Assembly: GCA_934155645.1 (NCBI GenBank)
Contig: CAKPHC010000002.1
Coordinates: 1-64,000 of the forward strand
Direction: 5' to 3'
Length of the DNA stretch: 64,000 nt
Source of the DNA: an uncultured Bacilli bacterium
GTDB lineage: Bacteria > Bacillota_I > Bacilli_A > RF39 > UBA660
Made by a program: the position numbers and the translations under genes. Shown piece by piece: positions 17,728 through 26,996 of the stretch. The notes beneath the pieces are model-generated. The model did no database searches. It had not been told where the DNA came from and saw nothing but the letters and a program-made list of their open reading frames with translations. The first letter of the stretch is position 1. Each line of letters starts with the position of its first letter.

Positions 17728-19527
17728 TTACTCACCATCCATACTTAAAACACTCATGAAAGCTTCTTGTGGTAATTCAACACTTCCAATTTGTTTCATC
17801 TTCTTTTTACCTTCTTTTTGTTTCTCTAGTAGTTTTCTTTTTCTAGTTATATCTCCACCATAACATTTAGCAAGAACATCTTTTCTTAAGGCTTTAACAG
17901 TACTTCTTGCTATAACATGATTACCAAGAGACGCTTGTATTGGTACTTCAAACATCTGTCTTGGAATAACCTCTTTTAACTTTTCTACTACGCTCTTACC
18001 ACGAGCATAAGCAAAATCTTTATGTACTATAACGCTTAATGCATCGATTACATCACCATTTAATAATATATCCATTTTAACCAAATCACTAGGTTTATAT
18101 CCGATAATTTCGTAATCAAAAGATGCATAACCTTTAGTATAAGATTTTAATTTATCAAAGAAATCATACACTATTTCTGACAAAGGCAACTCATAATGAA
18201 TATTAACTCTTACCGGGTCAATGTAATCCATATTAATATAAATACCACGTTTTTCTTGGCATAACTCCATAATAGGTCCAATGTATTCACTAGGAGTAAA
18301 TATATTAGTTCTAATATAAGGTTCTCTTATTTCAGATATCTTACTTTTATCTGGTAACTTGTTAGGAGCATCTACTAATAATATTTCTTTATTAGTAAGC
18401 ACCACTTCATATACTACTGAAGGTGCTGTAGTAATTAAATCTATATTAAATTCCCTAGTAACACGTTCTTTAATAATATCCATGTGCAATAATCCTAAGA
18501 AACCACATCTGAATCCAAAACCTAAAGCACTAGAAGTTTCGGGTTCAAATACAAGTGATGCATCATTTAACTTTAATTTATTTAAAGCATCTCTTAAATC
18601 TTCAAAACGACTTGATTCAATTGGATAAACACCACAGAATACCATTGATTTCATTGGCTTATATCCAGGTAATGCTTCCTTAGCAGGGTTAGATACCTTT
18701 GTAATAGTATCTCCTACTTTAATATCAGAAATACTCTTAATACTTGCTGAAATAAATCCAACTTCACCTGCAATAAGTTCGTTCTTTTTAACTTCTTTCG
18801 GAGTATTAATAGTAATATCTACTACTTCATAAGTTGCATTAGTCTTCATCATCTTAATAGTATCTCCTACTTTAACAGATCCATTAACTATACGAGTTGA
18901 TATTATAACACCACGATAAGCATCAAAAACACTGTCAAATATTAATCCTTGTAAAGGTAGATTCTTATCACCACTAGGTGCAGGAATTCTCTCTACTATA
19001 GCATCAACTAATTCTTTTACTCCTTCACCAGTTTTAGCACTTGTTAATATAATTTCATCCTCATTGAAACCAATTAAATCCATAAGTTCTTTTTTTACTT
19101 TAGGAATATCAGCATTAGGTAAATCTATTTTATTAATAACCGGAATAATAACTAAATCGTTTTCAAGAGCTAGATACAAGTTAGCAAGCGTTTGTGCCTC
19201 AATCCCTTGAGCTGCATCAACAACAAGAATCGCTCCTTCACAAGCAGCTAAACTTCTACTTACTTCATAGGTAAAATCGACATGTCCTGGAGTATCTATT
19301 AAATTTAGGTTATATTCATGACCATTGTAATGATATTTTAGACTCGCTGTATTAAGTTTAATTGTAATACCACGTTCACGTTCAATATCCATACTGTCAA
19401 GTAATTGTGCTTTAGCTTCCCTTGCAGTAACCGCATGAGTTACATCAAGTATTCTATCCGCTAAAGTACTTTTACCATGGTCTATATGCGCTATAATACT
19501 AAAGTTTCTAATAAATTGTGCATCCAT
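17728..19527 (-). CDS. lepA: Elongation factor 4 (LepA)
   Basis: A 599-residue translational GTPase: G1 AHIDHGKST near residue 12, G2 region RERGIT, G3 DTPGH, G4 NKID, then the EF-G-like domains and the LepA-specific C-terminal domain with YGGDITRKRKLLEKQKEGKKKMK. It acts on ribosomes during initiation or back-translocation. AGGTGA precedes the ATG. Full length. Confidence 0.97.
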   Translation of the reverse strand: MDAQFIRNFSIIAHIDHGKSTLADRILDVTHAVTAREAKAQLLDSMDIERERGITIKLNTASLKYHYNGHEYNLNLIDTPGHVDFTYEVSRSLAACEGAILVVDAAQGIEAQTLANLYLALENDLVIIPVINKIDLPNADIPKVKKELMDLIGFNEDEIILTSAKTGEGVKELVDAIVERIPAPSGDKNLPLQGLIFDSVFDAYRGVIISTRIVNGSVKVGDTIKMMKTNATYEVVDITINTPKEVKKNELIAGEVGFISASIKSISDIKVGDTITKVSNPAKEALPGYKPMKSMVFCGVYPIESSRFEDLRDALNKLKLNDASLVFEPETSSALGFGFRCGFLGLLHMDIIKERVTREFNIDLITTAPSVVYEVVLTNKEILLVDAPNKLPDKSKISEIREPYIRTNIFTPSEYIGPIMELCQEKRGIYINMDYIDPVRVNIHYELPLSEIVYDFFDKLKSYTKGYASFDYEIIGYKPSDLVKMDILLNGDVIDALSVIVHKDFAYARGKSVVEKLKEVIPRQMFEVPIQASLGNHVIARSTVKALRKDVLAKCYGGDITRKRKLLEKQKEGKKKMKQIGSVELPQEAFMSVLSMDGE

Positions 19528-19564
19528 AAAATCACCTTTTACAATTATATCATATAAACTTTTA

Positions 19565-21013
19565 CTATGATACTTTAACTTTTTCTCTTTCTACTCTCTC
19601 TTTTAAATATTTCATTGCTTCTTCTATATCATTAAAATAAATTGTTTCGTTCTTTAATTTCTGATAAGTTTCATTTCCTTTACCAAGGATTAATATTATA
19701 TCATTATCTCTAGCCATATCAATTGCTCTTTTAATGGCACTACTTCTATCTACTACTACTTCAAAATTAGTATGATTATCTTTTATTTCACTAATCATCA
19801 TATTAATAATATCAATTGGTTCTTCACTTCTAGGGTCTTCATAAGTAAAAATTGCATAACTAGCATTATCAACTACTGTTTTACCCATTAAAGGTCTTTT
19901 TAAATAATCACGTTCTCCAGCAGAACCAATTACTACTATACTTCTATTAATATCTAAAGTATGAACAAAATTAAGTAACTTACTAATTCCATTAGGAGTA
20001 TGAGCATAATCAACCATAACATAGAACTTCTGCCCTATATTAGGTAACATATCAAGACGTCCTGAAACATTAATATTATCGATGTTTTTAACAGATTCTT
20101 CAAAACTCTTACCAGTAGCAATACATATTAATATTGCACACGCTAGGTTATAAACATTAAAATCTCCAAGTAATGGACTTATAATATCATAATCTTTATT
20201 ATCATAACGATAAGTAATTAAAGTTTTATCAGGTCTTACTGTAAAATCTTTTATTTGTAGAGTATTACTTTCATCTTTTCCATATGTTAAAACAGTACAA
20301 TTACAGTTTTTTAATACTTCATTATATAGTTCATCATCTTTATTTAAAATAGCATATCCATCACTATCTATTTGTCTAAATAATTGACATTTGCAATCAA
20401 TATAGTTTTCGAAACTTCCATGAATATTTAAGTGCTCCCTAGTAATATTAGTAATAGCACCTATCTTATAACGAAGATTAGTAAGTCTTCCTCTAAAGAA
20501 AGCTTCACTAGAAGTTTCCATTGCCATATACTTGCACCCTGCTTTAACAAACTCATCAAAATATTTATAAAGTTTATCACTATCAGGAGTAGTATTACCG
20601 GTATCTTTATTAAACTTAGCACAACTTCTACCATTAGTACCCATATAAGCACAGATATCATTACCTAATAATGTTTGAACAATAGTAGTAACACTAGTTT
20701 TACCATCAGTACCAGTAACCCCTATCATATAAAGTTTATCTTCTGGATGATTATAGAACCTAGAACAAAGAAGTGGCAACTCCTTATTAGTATCTTCTAC
20801 CTTAACAGTTGGAATAGAGGTATCAACATCCTTACTAACCACTAATGCACTAGCACCATTTTTAATAGCATCAGGTATAAAATCATGTCTATCAGCTGTA
20901 ACACCTTTAGTACATACAAATAAATCACCTGGCTCTACCTCTTTAGAATTTATCTTAATATCTTTTATTTCTACATCTGAATCTATATTATAAAGTTCAC
21001 TTAATTTCTTCAT
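19565..21013 (-). CDS. murE: UDP-N-acetylmuramoyl-tripeptide synthetase MurE
   Basis: A 482-residue Mur ligase. N-terminal domain with the MurE type substrate-binding Ser (IKINSKEVEPGDLFV), ATP loop GVTGTDGKTS near residue 98, carbamylated-Lys region, and C-terminal domain with YAHTPNG and EDPRSEEP. It adds the third amino acid to UDP-MurNAc-dipeptide. The specificity motif is usually DNPR for diaminopimelate; here it is EDPR, so the added amino acid is not certain. GGAGATGA precedes the ATG. Stands upstream of lepA with a short gap. Confidence 0.93.
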   Translation of the reverse strand: MKKLSELYNIDSDVEIKDIKINSKEVEPGDLFVCTKGVTADRHDFIPDAIKNGASALVVSKDVDTSIPTVKVEDTNKELPLLCSRFYNHPEDKLYMIGVTGTDGKTSVTTIVQTLLGNDICAYMGTNGRSCAKFNKDTGNTTPDSDKLYKYFDEFVKAGCKYMAMETSSEAFFRGRLTNLRYKIGAITNITREHLNIHGSFENYIDCKCQLFRQIDSDGYAILNKDDELYNEVLKNCNCTVLTYGKDESNTLQIKDFTVRPDKTLITYRYDNKDYDIISPLLGDFNVYNLACAILICIATGKSFEESVKNIDNINVSGRLDMLPNIGQKFYVMVDYAHTPNGISKLLNFVHTLDINRSIVVIGSAGERDYLKRPLMGKTVVDNASYAIFTYEDPRSEEPIDIINMMISEIKDNHTNFEVVVDRSSAIKRAIDMARDNDIILILGKGNETYQKLKNETIYFNDIEEAMKYLKERVEREKVKVS

Positions 21014-21074
21014 ACTTTCATCTCCATTACACTATAAGTATACAGTAAAATAAGAGAAAAAAGTAGTATCAACC

Positions 21075-21103
21075 TTGAAATATACAAATATTTACAGTAT
21101 ATT
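21075..21103 (+). promoter_or_regulatory. Promoter of the arginase gene
   Basis: TTGAAA (21075-21080), 17 bp spacer, TATATT (21098-21103), 16 nt before ATG 21120. This also argues against the longer frame whose TTG start would lie in the -35 box. Confidence 0.6.
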
Positions 21104-21119
21104 AATAATTGGTGATATT

Positions 21120-21989
21120 ATGAAGTTAACATTAATTAATGCAAAAACAGATTTAGGTGTTATGGTAGATGGTGCTAATCTAGGACCAGAAATATTAAGT
21201 AACTACTATAAAGATGATAAAAGAATTGATAAAATAATAAACTTAGAAAAGGAAAATATTAAAAAAAGTCATGACCCAAAAGACTTAGCAAAAAACTTGG
21301 ATGCTATAAATGAGTTCAACGCTAGACTTTATAATGAAATAAAACAAGATAATAATTTTCCTATTACATTAGGAGGAGATCACAGTCTTGCTATTGGCTC
21401 TGCTCTAGCATCAATAAAGAAAAAAGAAAAACTTGGAATTATATGGATAGATTCTCATGGTGACTATAATACTTTTGAAACTACTAGAACAGGTAATATT
21501 CATGGTCTACCCCTAGCAGCATTAAATCATCAGACTGGTGATAGATTATCTTTATTCCACGACGGAAACTATTACTTACCAGAAAACACTGTAATAGTTG
21601 GTGGTAGAGACATAGACCCATGGGAAATGCCAGTAATAGAAAAAGCCGGTGCTACTGTTTTCAGTACCAAGGATATTAAAGAACAAGGAATATCTACAAT
21701 AATTAAAAAAGCAATAGACATTGCAAGTAATAATACAAAAGGAATTCATATAAGCTTTGATATAGATGTAATAGACCCAGAAATAGCAAAAGGTGTATCA
21801 GTACCAGCTATAAACGGAATAACTGACGAAGAAGCCTACTTAATAACTGACGAAGTATTAAAGTATAAAGACAAAATAAAATCTTGGGACTTAGTAGAAT
21901 TCAATCCATTAAAAGACGAAGACAAAAAGACTGAAAAGATTGCTGTAAACATCTTAGAAAAAATAATAAGTAATGTAAAAGAAAAATAA
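21120..21989 (+). CDS. rocF: Arginase family hydrolase
   Basis: 289 residues from ATG 21120. Metal-binding motifs of the ureohydrolase fold are present: GGDHS (near residue 83), DSHGDYN (near 111; usually DAHxD) with a downstream H of GNIHGLPLA, and SFDIDVIDP (near 215). The N-terminal LGVMVDGANLGP and GNIHG are of the arginase type rather than agmatinase. It would hydrolyse L-arginine to ornithine and urea with two Mn ions. Monocistronic, with its own promoter and terminator; GGTGAT precedes the ATG. Confidence 0.85.
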   Translation: MKLTLINAKTDLGVMVDGANLGPEILSNYYKDDKRIDKIINLEKENIKKSHDPKDLAKNLDAINEFNARLYNEIKQDNNFPITLGGDHSLAIGSALASIKKKEKLGIIWIDSHGDYNTFETTRTGNIHGLPLAALNHQTGDRLSLFHDGNYYLPENTVIVGGRDIDPWEMPVIEKAGATVFSTKDIKEQGISTIIKKAIDIASNNTKGIHISFDIDVIDPEIAKGVSVPAINGITDEEAYLITDEVLKYKDKIKSWDLVEFNPLKDEDKKTEKIAVNILEKIISNVKEK

Positions 21990-22007
21990 GCCAGAAATGG
22001 CTTTTTT
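21990..22007 (+). terminator. Terminator of the arginase gene
   Basis: AGCCA-4 nt-TGGCT hairpin followed by TTTTTT, starting right after the stop codon. Confidence 0.8.
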
Positions 22008-22534
22008 TATGTTCTCAAATAAGGAGTATCACAATCATAACTCTTTAAATGATTAAACGGTTTACCAAAAACAGTAATATTATTACTTAATATTTCGTCC
22101 TCTAACCCATCGTATTTTAATTTAATACGATTTTTTAATGTAAAGAAAACATTATATTTTTTTCTAACTCTAAATTTAATAGTAGTATCCTCTATTACAT
22201 TACCAAGAATAATTGTCAAAGTATGATTAGTATTATTATATGAATATTGTATTTTAGAAGCAACAACCCCATTAATTGTAACACTACCAGGTATAAAAGT
22301 AACATAAGTATCATCTAATACATCAGTAATAACAACCCCAGTATAAACTGTATCAGTCTCATTTAAAACAGTTATAGTATAAGTAAGGTCTCCATGAGTC
22401 CAATTCTTCTTATCGACATCTTTAATTAAAGTAAGCCCATCTACAAGATTTACTACCGAAGTATTTGAAGTAATTGATATAGGAATACTATTATAATTAC
22501 CAATAGAAGTCACTACATTATTTAACACTTCCAT
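22007..22534 (-). CDS. DUF11-like adhesin-type domain protein
   Basis: 175 residues with a DUF11-type (conserved repeat) beta sandwich: KDVDKKNWTHGDLTYTITVLN, TGVVITDVLDD, TFIPGSVTINGV and a late VRKKYNVFFTLKNRIKL. Such modules occur in Gram-positive surface and spore-coat proteins. There is no signal peptide or anchor here, which is odd for a surface protein and could point to a spore-surface or phage-like role (inference). AGGAGA lies 6 nt before the ATG. It follows the terminator of surface protein A and is convergent with arginase. Confidence 0.65.
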   Translation of the reverse strand: MEVLNNVVTSIGNYNSIPISITSNTSVVNLVDGLTLIKDVDKKNWTHGDLTYTITVLNETDTVYTGVVITDVLDDTYVTFIPGSVTINGVVASKIQYSYNNTNHTLTIILGNVIEDTTIKFRVRKKYNVFFTLKNRIKLKYDGLEDEILSNNITVFGKPFNHLKSYDCDTPYLRT

Positions 22535-22576
22535 AATTTTCTCCTACAATAGTATATGAAAATAATCAATAATGGT

Positions 22577-22605
22577 AAAAAAATAAGTACATCTCTGTAC
22601 TTATT
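22577..22605 (-). terminator. Terminator of surface protein A gene
   Basis: Minus strand AATAAGTAC-6 nt-GTACTTATT stem followed by a T run. Confidence 0.85.
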
Positions 22606-22610
22606 CAATA

Positions 22611-24359
22611 CTAATCAATTTTAATAACGTATGGATTAGATTCAGTTCCATTACCACTTGTGATTTCTACAGTAGATTTAAGATTAATGACAGGCCGAAC
22701 GCCTATATTTCGCCAATCAACATATGTTCCAATAAGTGAACCACCTCCTCCAGTTACTAAATAAACTCTAGGATTAACAGAAGAATCGCAAGGTGAGATT
22801 GTCCAAAAATCAACTTCATTGGTCAAATAGTATGTTTTATTTGATATACCAACTACCCCGCCGGCATAAACTACTTCATCTGCTGTTATTAATCCTATTG
22901 GCCTCGTTAAGGCTTTATTTCCTTTGGTTGATGTTACCGTGGTATACAAATCATTACTTTGTGGGCATGCAAATTGTGGTATTTTATTATTCCATAATCG
23001 GTTATTTGTTCCGTAATATGTCTTGTTTTTTCCATAGCCTAAAGCAGTATCATCAGTTGCCCACGTATTTGCACTAGATGCTATGCTTCTATCTCCACAA
23101 AAACCAGAATCTGCTATTAGTGATGAGTAATTGGCAAAATTGCGGTGCCATATGTTGCCAAGAAACTGTTCTATTGTATTTCCTGATTCATTTGTATGTG
23201 TCGCCTCATATGTTGTTGAACCAGGTGTTCCGTACACATATCCTACATAGGCCGCATCGCCATATCTACTACTAAATGGACTAGTTCCAACGGAGTCTTG
23301 TGTAATTATTCTAATACTACCATCTTCATTTATTCTAATTATTCTCCACAGCATTGAATCATTAACCTTTCTACTAAAAACCGCCTTTCTATTTGTCCAT
23401 ACAGCTTTCATACCATCGTTATTATAGTTTTCATCATTATTAAGAGCAATACAACTAGCTTCAGTTAAACCAACGTCAGCATACATTAACTCATTATTTT
23501 GATATTCTAAACATACATTAGTTGATTGACACAATTCTTTTGTGATTATTGGGTTATCAATAATATTATTATTTTCATCCCAAAAGTCTACATTAAATCC
23601 TCCATATGTGCACACTTCTTCTTGAGTTCCACCAAACTTAACATAATTATTTTCTACCACACCTCTAAAGTAATATGTTACTTTATTGTCCTCTGTATTA
23701 GTACTTGTATAATATAATCCTTTTCCATTTGTATCACTACTTACTTGTGAAAAATCTATATTCGTATCTGATTGTGCTTTATTATCACTTAGAATTCTAG
23801 CAACTAATTTAGGGCCATGTATCACTAGGTCCTCGTCAACAACAGTTTGTCCTAAATCTTGTACATAGTCAATATTTACTGTTAATGTATTATTAGTTGT
23901 AGCTGGTTGACTCGTTATTGAAATGTCATAACTTATCGTTACGCTAAAAGTAGTTGTCGCTGATGTTGCTAATTTGTCTCCTTTCTTAATGTCTGATATT
24001 CCAAATTTTATAGCATCACTTCCAGTTTCACTTGCTGTTATATCATTTATTATCGCATCTAACGTTCCTTGGTTTGCTACTGTTATTTCATATATAATTG
24101 CATCACCCGGGCTTTTTAAATCTACATCAAAAGTAGCACTTGTTCCCTCTACAGTAGGAGCCTTTATTGCACTAGCAGTTCCTACTTTTTCTACTTCCTC
24201 AATTTTTGTAAACACTACTTTCCATGTTGATGTAATATTTGCGGTACCGTTTATTGTTAAGTTTGTTGCAAAGGCTGCATATCCTATTGCCATTACACAC
24301 ATTAGAAAACACATCGTTATTATAATTATTTTCTTACTCTTCATATACTTCTCTTCCAT
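22611..24359 (-). CDS. Surface protein A: N-terminal signal anchor, Ig-like stalk, variable ligand-type domain
   Basis: 582 residues. A Lys-rich start and one hydrophobic segment (about 11-30) act as signal or anchor; no LPxTG-like motif follows. Next is a beta-rich stalk (about 35-165) with a PGD..IYEITV.N.GTLDA segment like bacterial Ig-type repeats, then a large domain with WRIIRINEDGSIRI, FCGDRS, GLITADEVVYAGG, FWTISP, GVRPVINLKS and a final TESNPYVIK. The last part aligns with genes B and C. Compared with them it has an insert of about 85 residues (about 260-340, Cys-containing). GGAGAG precedes the ATG (24344 is an alternative start). Transcribed from the poly-G promoter, so probably phase-variable. 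Confidence 0.75.
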   Translation of the reverse strand: MEEKYMKSKKIIIITMCFLMCVMAIGYAAFATNLTINGTANITSTWKVVFTKIEEVEKVGTASAIKAPTVEGTSATFDVDLKSPGDAIIYEITVANQGTLDAIINDITASETGSDAIKFGISDIKKGDKLATSATTTFSVTISYDISITSQPATTNNTLTVNIDYVQDLGQTVVDEDLVIHGPKLVARILSDNKAQSDTNIDFSQVSSDTNGKGLYYTSTNTEDNKVTYYFRGVVENNYVKFGGTQEEVCTYGGFNVDFWDENNNIIDNPIITKELCQSTNVCLEYQNNELMYADVGLTEASCIALNNDENYNNDGMKAVWTNRKAVFSRKVNDSMLWRIIRINEDGSIRIITQDSVGTSPFSSRYGDAAYVGYVYGTPGSTTYEATHTNESGNTIEQFLGNIWHRNFANYSSLIADSGFCGDRSIASSANTWATDDTALGYGKNKTYYGTNNRLWNNKIPQFACPQSNDLYTTVTSTKGNKALTRPIGLITADEVVYAGGVVGISNKTYYLTNEVDFWTISPCDSSVNPRVYLVTGGGGSLIGTYVDWRNIGVRPVINLKSTVEITSGNGTESNPYVIKID

Positions 24360-24391
24360 TTCTCTCTCCGAATATTATTTTATCTATAATC

Positions 24392-24422
24392 ATTATACCC
24401 CCCCCCCCTAGGGATTTGGCAA
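24392..24422 (-). promoter_or_regulatory. Promoter of surface protein A with poly-G spacer (candidate phase-variable)
   Basis: Minus strand -35 TTGCCA (24417-24422), -10 TATAAT (24392-24397), spacer 19 bp with 11 consecutive G (C at 24398-24408). The T run of the recO terminator abuts the -35 box and may act as an UP-like element. A change of one or two G would bring the spacer to 17-18 bp. Known parallels are the porA and opc promoters of Neisseria and the poly-A spacers of Mycoplasma vlp genes. Confidence 0.8.
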
Positions 24423-24423
24423 T

Positions 24424-24448
24424 AAAAAAGGACAACTTTTAAGGTTGC
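24424..24448 (-). terminator. Terminator of the recO operon
   Basis: Minus strand GCAAC-7 nt-GTTGT hairpin with one wobble pair followed by CC and six T; it directly adjoins the surface protein A promoter. Confidence 0.6.
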
Positions 24449-24463
24449 TTTACATTTTGGATA

Positions 24464-25198
24464 TCAAATCTTGGCAATATTTTTTAAGAATTGTTTACTC
24501 TTTAAGTAAAGTCCTGTATATGTGTCATAATACTCATCTAAGAAATCATCTATTTCTTTAATTGTATCGTAATGCATATCTAATTTACTAATTTTACTTA
24601 TATCTACATAGTAGAACATCCTTATAACCTTAATAGCTCTAGTACTGAAAAGTATCTGATCGTGATAACAGTTTTTACATAAATAACCACCATATTTACT
24701 ACTGATGGTAACTATATCTTCACTATTACCACAAATACTACAACCATTAAGTTCTAATCCAATTCCTAAATAATCTAAATATTTTAATTCTAAGATATTA
24801 GTAATTATTTTAGGATTAAATCCCTCATTTATTTTCTTTAAAGCACTTATAAATAAATCAAAAATGTCTTTATTTTCATTTTGTTTATAAACTTGTTCCG
24901 TTAATTCTAATAAAAAACTAGCATAACTAATTTTTTCTATATCTCCTCTAATTGTATTAAAACTATCTAAAACATCAACACCAATTAAAGTAGATAATCC
25001 ATCTTTTTTATAAGACAAGTGAAAGTTACCATAAGTTAGTTTTGTACTTACGCTTCTTAACTTACTTTTAACTTTTCTACATCCTTTAGATAGCACTCCA
25101 ATAATACCATAATCTTTAGTTAAAACATTTAATATCTTACTAGATTCACTATAGTTAATATCACTTACTACTATGCCCTCTACCTTCACTATTTCCAT
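24464..25198 (-). CDS. recO: DNA repair protein RecO
   Basis: 244 residues with an N-terminal OB fold (VEGIVVSDINYSESSKILNVLTKDYGIIGVLSKGCRK) and a zinc site C-SICG ... GYLCKNC (C-x2-C and C-x2-C). RecO loads RecA on SSB-covered single-stranded DNA with RecR. Its start lies inside the 3' end of yqzL, and it ends the era-yqzL-recO part of the operon. Length is typical. Confidence 0.92.
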   Translation of the reverse strand: MEIVKVEGIVVSDINYSESSKILNVLTKDYGIIGVLSKGCRKVKSKLRSVSTKLTYGNFHLSYKKDGLSTLIGVDVLDSFNTIRGDIEKISYASFLLELTEQVYKQNENKDIFDLFISALKKINEGFNPKIITNILELKYLDYLGIGLELNGCSICGNSEDIVTISSKYGGYLCKNCYHDQILFSTRAIKVIRMFYYVDISKISKLDMHYDTIKEIDDFLDEYYDTYTGLYLKSKQFLKNIAKI

Positions 25199-25283
25199 CT
25201 TTAGTCACCTCTAGTTTTTGCAGTAACAAAAAATATTTAATATTACCAGTTGTTTTAAATAAATCCCATAATACCTTATCCAT
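25161..25283 (-). CDS. yqzL: YqzL-like small protein
   Basis: A 40-residue ORF between era and recO that is easy to miss. It begins MDKVLWDLFKTTGNIKYFLL, which matches the W-x2-F-x2-TG-x-I/V-x2-YL pattern of the YqzL family found in just this position in Bacilli; function is unknown. AGGTGAT lies 3-4 nt before the ATG. Its last 12 codons overlap the start of recO in another frame, which suggests translational coupling. It ends in TGA. Confidence 0.75.
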   Translation of the reverse strand: MDKVLWDLFKTTGNIKYFLLLQKLEVTKDGNSEGRGHSSK

Positions 25284-25326
25284 ATTATCACCTATTTTAT
25301 AGTGAACAATATAAATAAATTTTATA

Positions 25327-26211
25327 CTATTCTAATTCATTTAATCCGAATTCTGTTAAATATTTTTCTCTATCTTTCCAATTATCAATAGTTTTTACAT
25401 AAGTTTCTAAGAAAACCTTTTTTCCTAAAAATTCTTCCATATCAATTCTAGCTTTAGTACCAATTTCTTTTAACATTTGACCATTTTTACCAATTATAAT
25501 TTTCTTTAGATTATCTCTATCTACTATAACTAGTACTCTTAAATGAACACTGTTTTCTTCTTCATTATATTCTTCTACTAAACAAGTAACTGAGTGTGGT
25601 ACTTCGTCTTTAGTTAATCTTAATACCTTTTCTCTTACCATTTCTGATAACATAAAATTTCTACTTACATTAGTTACTTCATCATCAGAATAATACTTCA
25701 TACCTTCGTTTAAGTATTTCTTTATAGTTTTGATTAATTCTACAACATTATCTCCTTTTAAAGCAGATAAAGGTACTATTTCAGTAAAATCATATAAATC
25801 TTTATATTGATTGATAAGTTCTAGTAATTTATCTTTTTTTATAGTATCAACTTTATTCATTACTAAAATAACAGGTTTATTTAATTCTTTTAATCGTTCT
25901 AGAATAAAGTTATCACCTTTTCCATATCCTTTTGATACGTCTACTAGGAAAAGAATTATATCAACATCATCAGCCATTGTATAAGCTTTTTTATTCATTA
26001 AAGTACCAAGTTTATTTTGTGGTTTATGAATACCAGGAGTATCTATAAATACTATTTGTGCTTCATCATCGTTATATATTCCTTGAATTATATTTCTAGT
26101 AGTACCACTAACATTAGAAGTAATTGCAATTTTTCTTTCTAAAATACTATTTAATAAAGTACTTTTTCCAACGTTTGGTCTTCCTACTAAACTAACAAAA
26201 CCGCTTTTCAT
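25327..26211 (-). CDS. era: GTPase Era
   Basis: 294 residues. G1 GRPNVGKST near residue 10, G3 DTPGIH, G4 NKVD, and a C-terminal KH domain (IIGKNGQMLKEIGTKAR) that binds the 3' end of 16S rRNA during 30S maturation. ATG overlaps the cdd stop codon (TAATG), so it is coupled to cdd. Usual Bacilli order. Confidence 0.97.
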   Translation of the reverse strand: MKSGFVSLVGRPNVGKSTLLNSILERKIAITSNVSGTTRNIIQGIYNDDEAQIVFIDTPGIHKPQNKLGTLMNKKAYTMADDVDIILFLVDVSKGYGKGDNFILERLKELNKPVILVMNKVDTIKKDKLLELINQYKDLYDFTEIVPLSALKGDNVVELIKTIKKYLNEGMKYYSDDEVTNVSRNFMLSEMVREKVLRLTKDEVPHSVTCLVEEYNEEENSVHLRVLVIVDRDNLKKIIIGKNGQMLKEIGTKARIDMEEFLGKKVFLETYVKTIDNWKDREKYLTEFGLNELE

Positions 26212-26594
26212 TATAGGTTGTCCTCATTAAATGGATATGGGCAAAGTTCTCTTACTGTTTTAACAAGTTCTTCACCATTTGGATTCATCATAATAACCAA
26301 TTTATCACTTTCAAAGAATTCTTCAATAACTTGACGACATATAAAGCAACAAGTACCTATTCTAGGACTATCACACATTACATATAATTTCTCAAAATCA
26401 TGTTTCTTGTATCCGTTTGCAATAGCACTTGTAATTGCTACACGTTCAGCACAAATACTAGCACCATAACTAGCATTTTCTACATTAATTCCCTTAAATT
26501 TAGTTCCATCTTTCATAACTGCTATAGCTGCTACTCTAAATTTAGAATATGGACTATAACTATTATTTAGTAATTCTATTAATTCTTCTTTCAT
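26211..26594 (-). CDS. cdd: Cytidine deaminase
   Basis: 127 residues from ATG 26594, behind AAGGAG at 5 nt. Zinc motif CAE (GASICAERVA, near residue 50) and a second site CCFIC (usually PCGxC; here the Pro is changed). It deaminates cytidine and deoxycytidine to the uridine forms, feeding the pyrimidine pool. Located between dgkA and era as in Bacillus. Confidence 0.92.
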   Translation of the reverse strand: MKEELIELLNNSYSPYSKFRVAAIAVMKDGTKFKGINVENASYGASICAERVAITSAIANGYKKHDFEKLYVMCDSPRIGTCCFICRQVIEEFFESDKLVIMMNPNGEELVKTVRELCPYPFNEDNL

Positions 26595-26603
26595 AAACAC
26601 TCC

Positions 26604-26996
26604 TTAAAATAATTCTATAAACTTTGGTACAAATATTATTAATCCAATAACAGCTGATATAATAGCCATAACTAAAACAGCTCCTGCTGCTACATCTTTA
26701 GCAACTTTCGCATGATAATTATAATCAGTAGTAATCATATTAACAACTGATTCTATTGCTGTATTAATAAGTTCTAATGAAATAACCGCACCTATTAGAA
26801 ATAAACATATTAACCACTCATAATAACTTATTCTAAACAATACCCCTGCAATAATTACAAATACTGCCATATAGCAATGAATAATCATATGAAATTCAGT
26901 TGCATATGCATTTTTTATTCCATCAAATGCTCTAGCAAAACTAGATAATATATTTTTCTTTTTATCTACTATATACTTCTTATCTTTCGATTCCAT
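26604..26996 (-). CDS. dgkA: Diacylglycerol/undecaprenol kinase DgkA
   Basis: About 130 residues from ATG 26996 (an upstream TTG is the alternative). Three membrane helices; motifs E-FH (ATEFHMIIH), ELINTAIE and AKDVAAGAVL are those of DgkA. In Gram-positives the enzyme phosphorylates undecaprenol for wall synthesis. GAGGAGG lies 12 nt upstream within the ybeY 3' end; the genes overlap by 17 nt. Confidence 0.9.
   Translation of the reverse strand: MESKDKKYIVDKKKNILSSFARAFDGIKNAYATEFHMIIHCYMAVFVIIAGVLFRISYYEWLICLFLIGAVISLELINTAIESVVNMITTDYNYHAKVAKDVAAGAVLVMAIISAVIGLIIFVPKFIELF

Noticed and set aside
20461..20661. Minus-strand ORF within murE in another frame
   Set aside because: Lies entirely inside the conserved murE sequence with no start signal.
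21075..21119. Longer arginase start (TTG at 21075)
   Set aside because: The TTG is part of a -35 box with a -10 at the right distance, and ATG 21120 has a ribosome binding site.
23078..23275. Plus-strand ORFs opposite the surface protein genes (also 22793-23077, 38576-38916, 44507-44776)
   Set aside because: Shadows of the minus-strand genes: no ribosome binding sites, low-complexity Leu/Tyr/His composition, no promoter.
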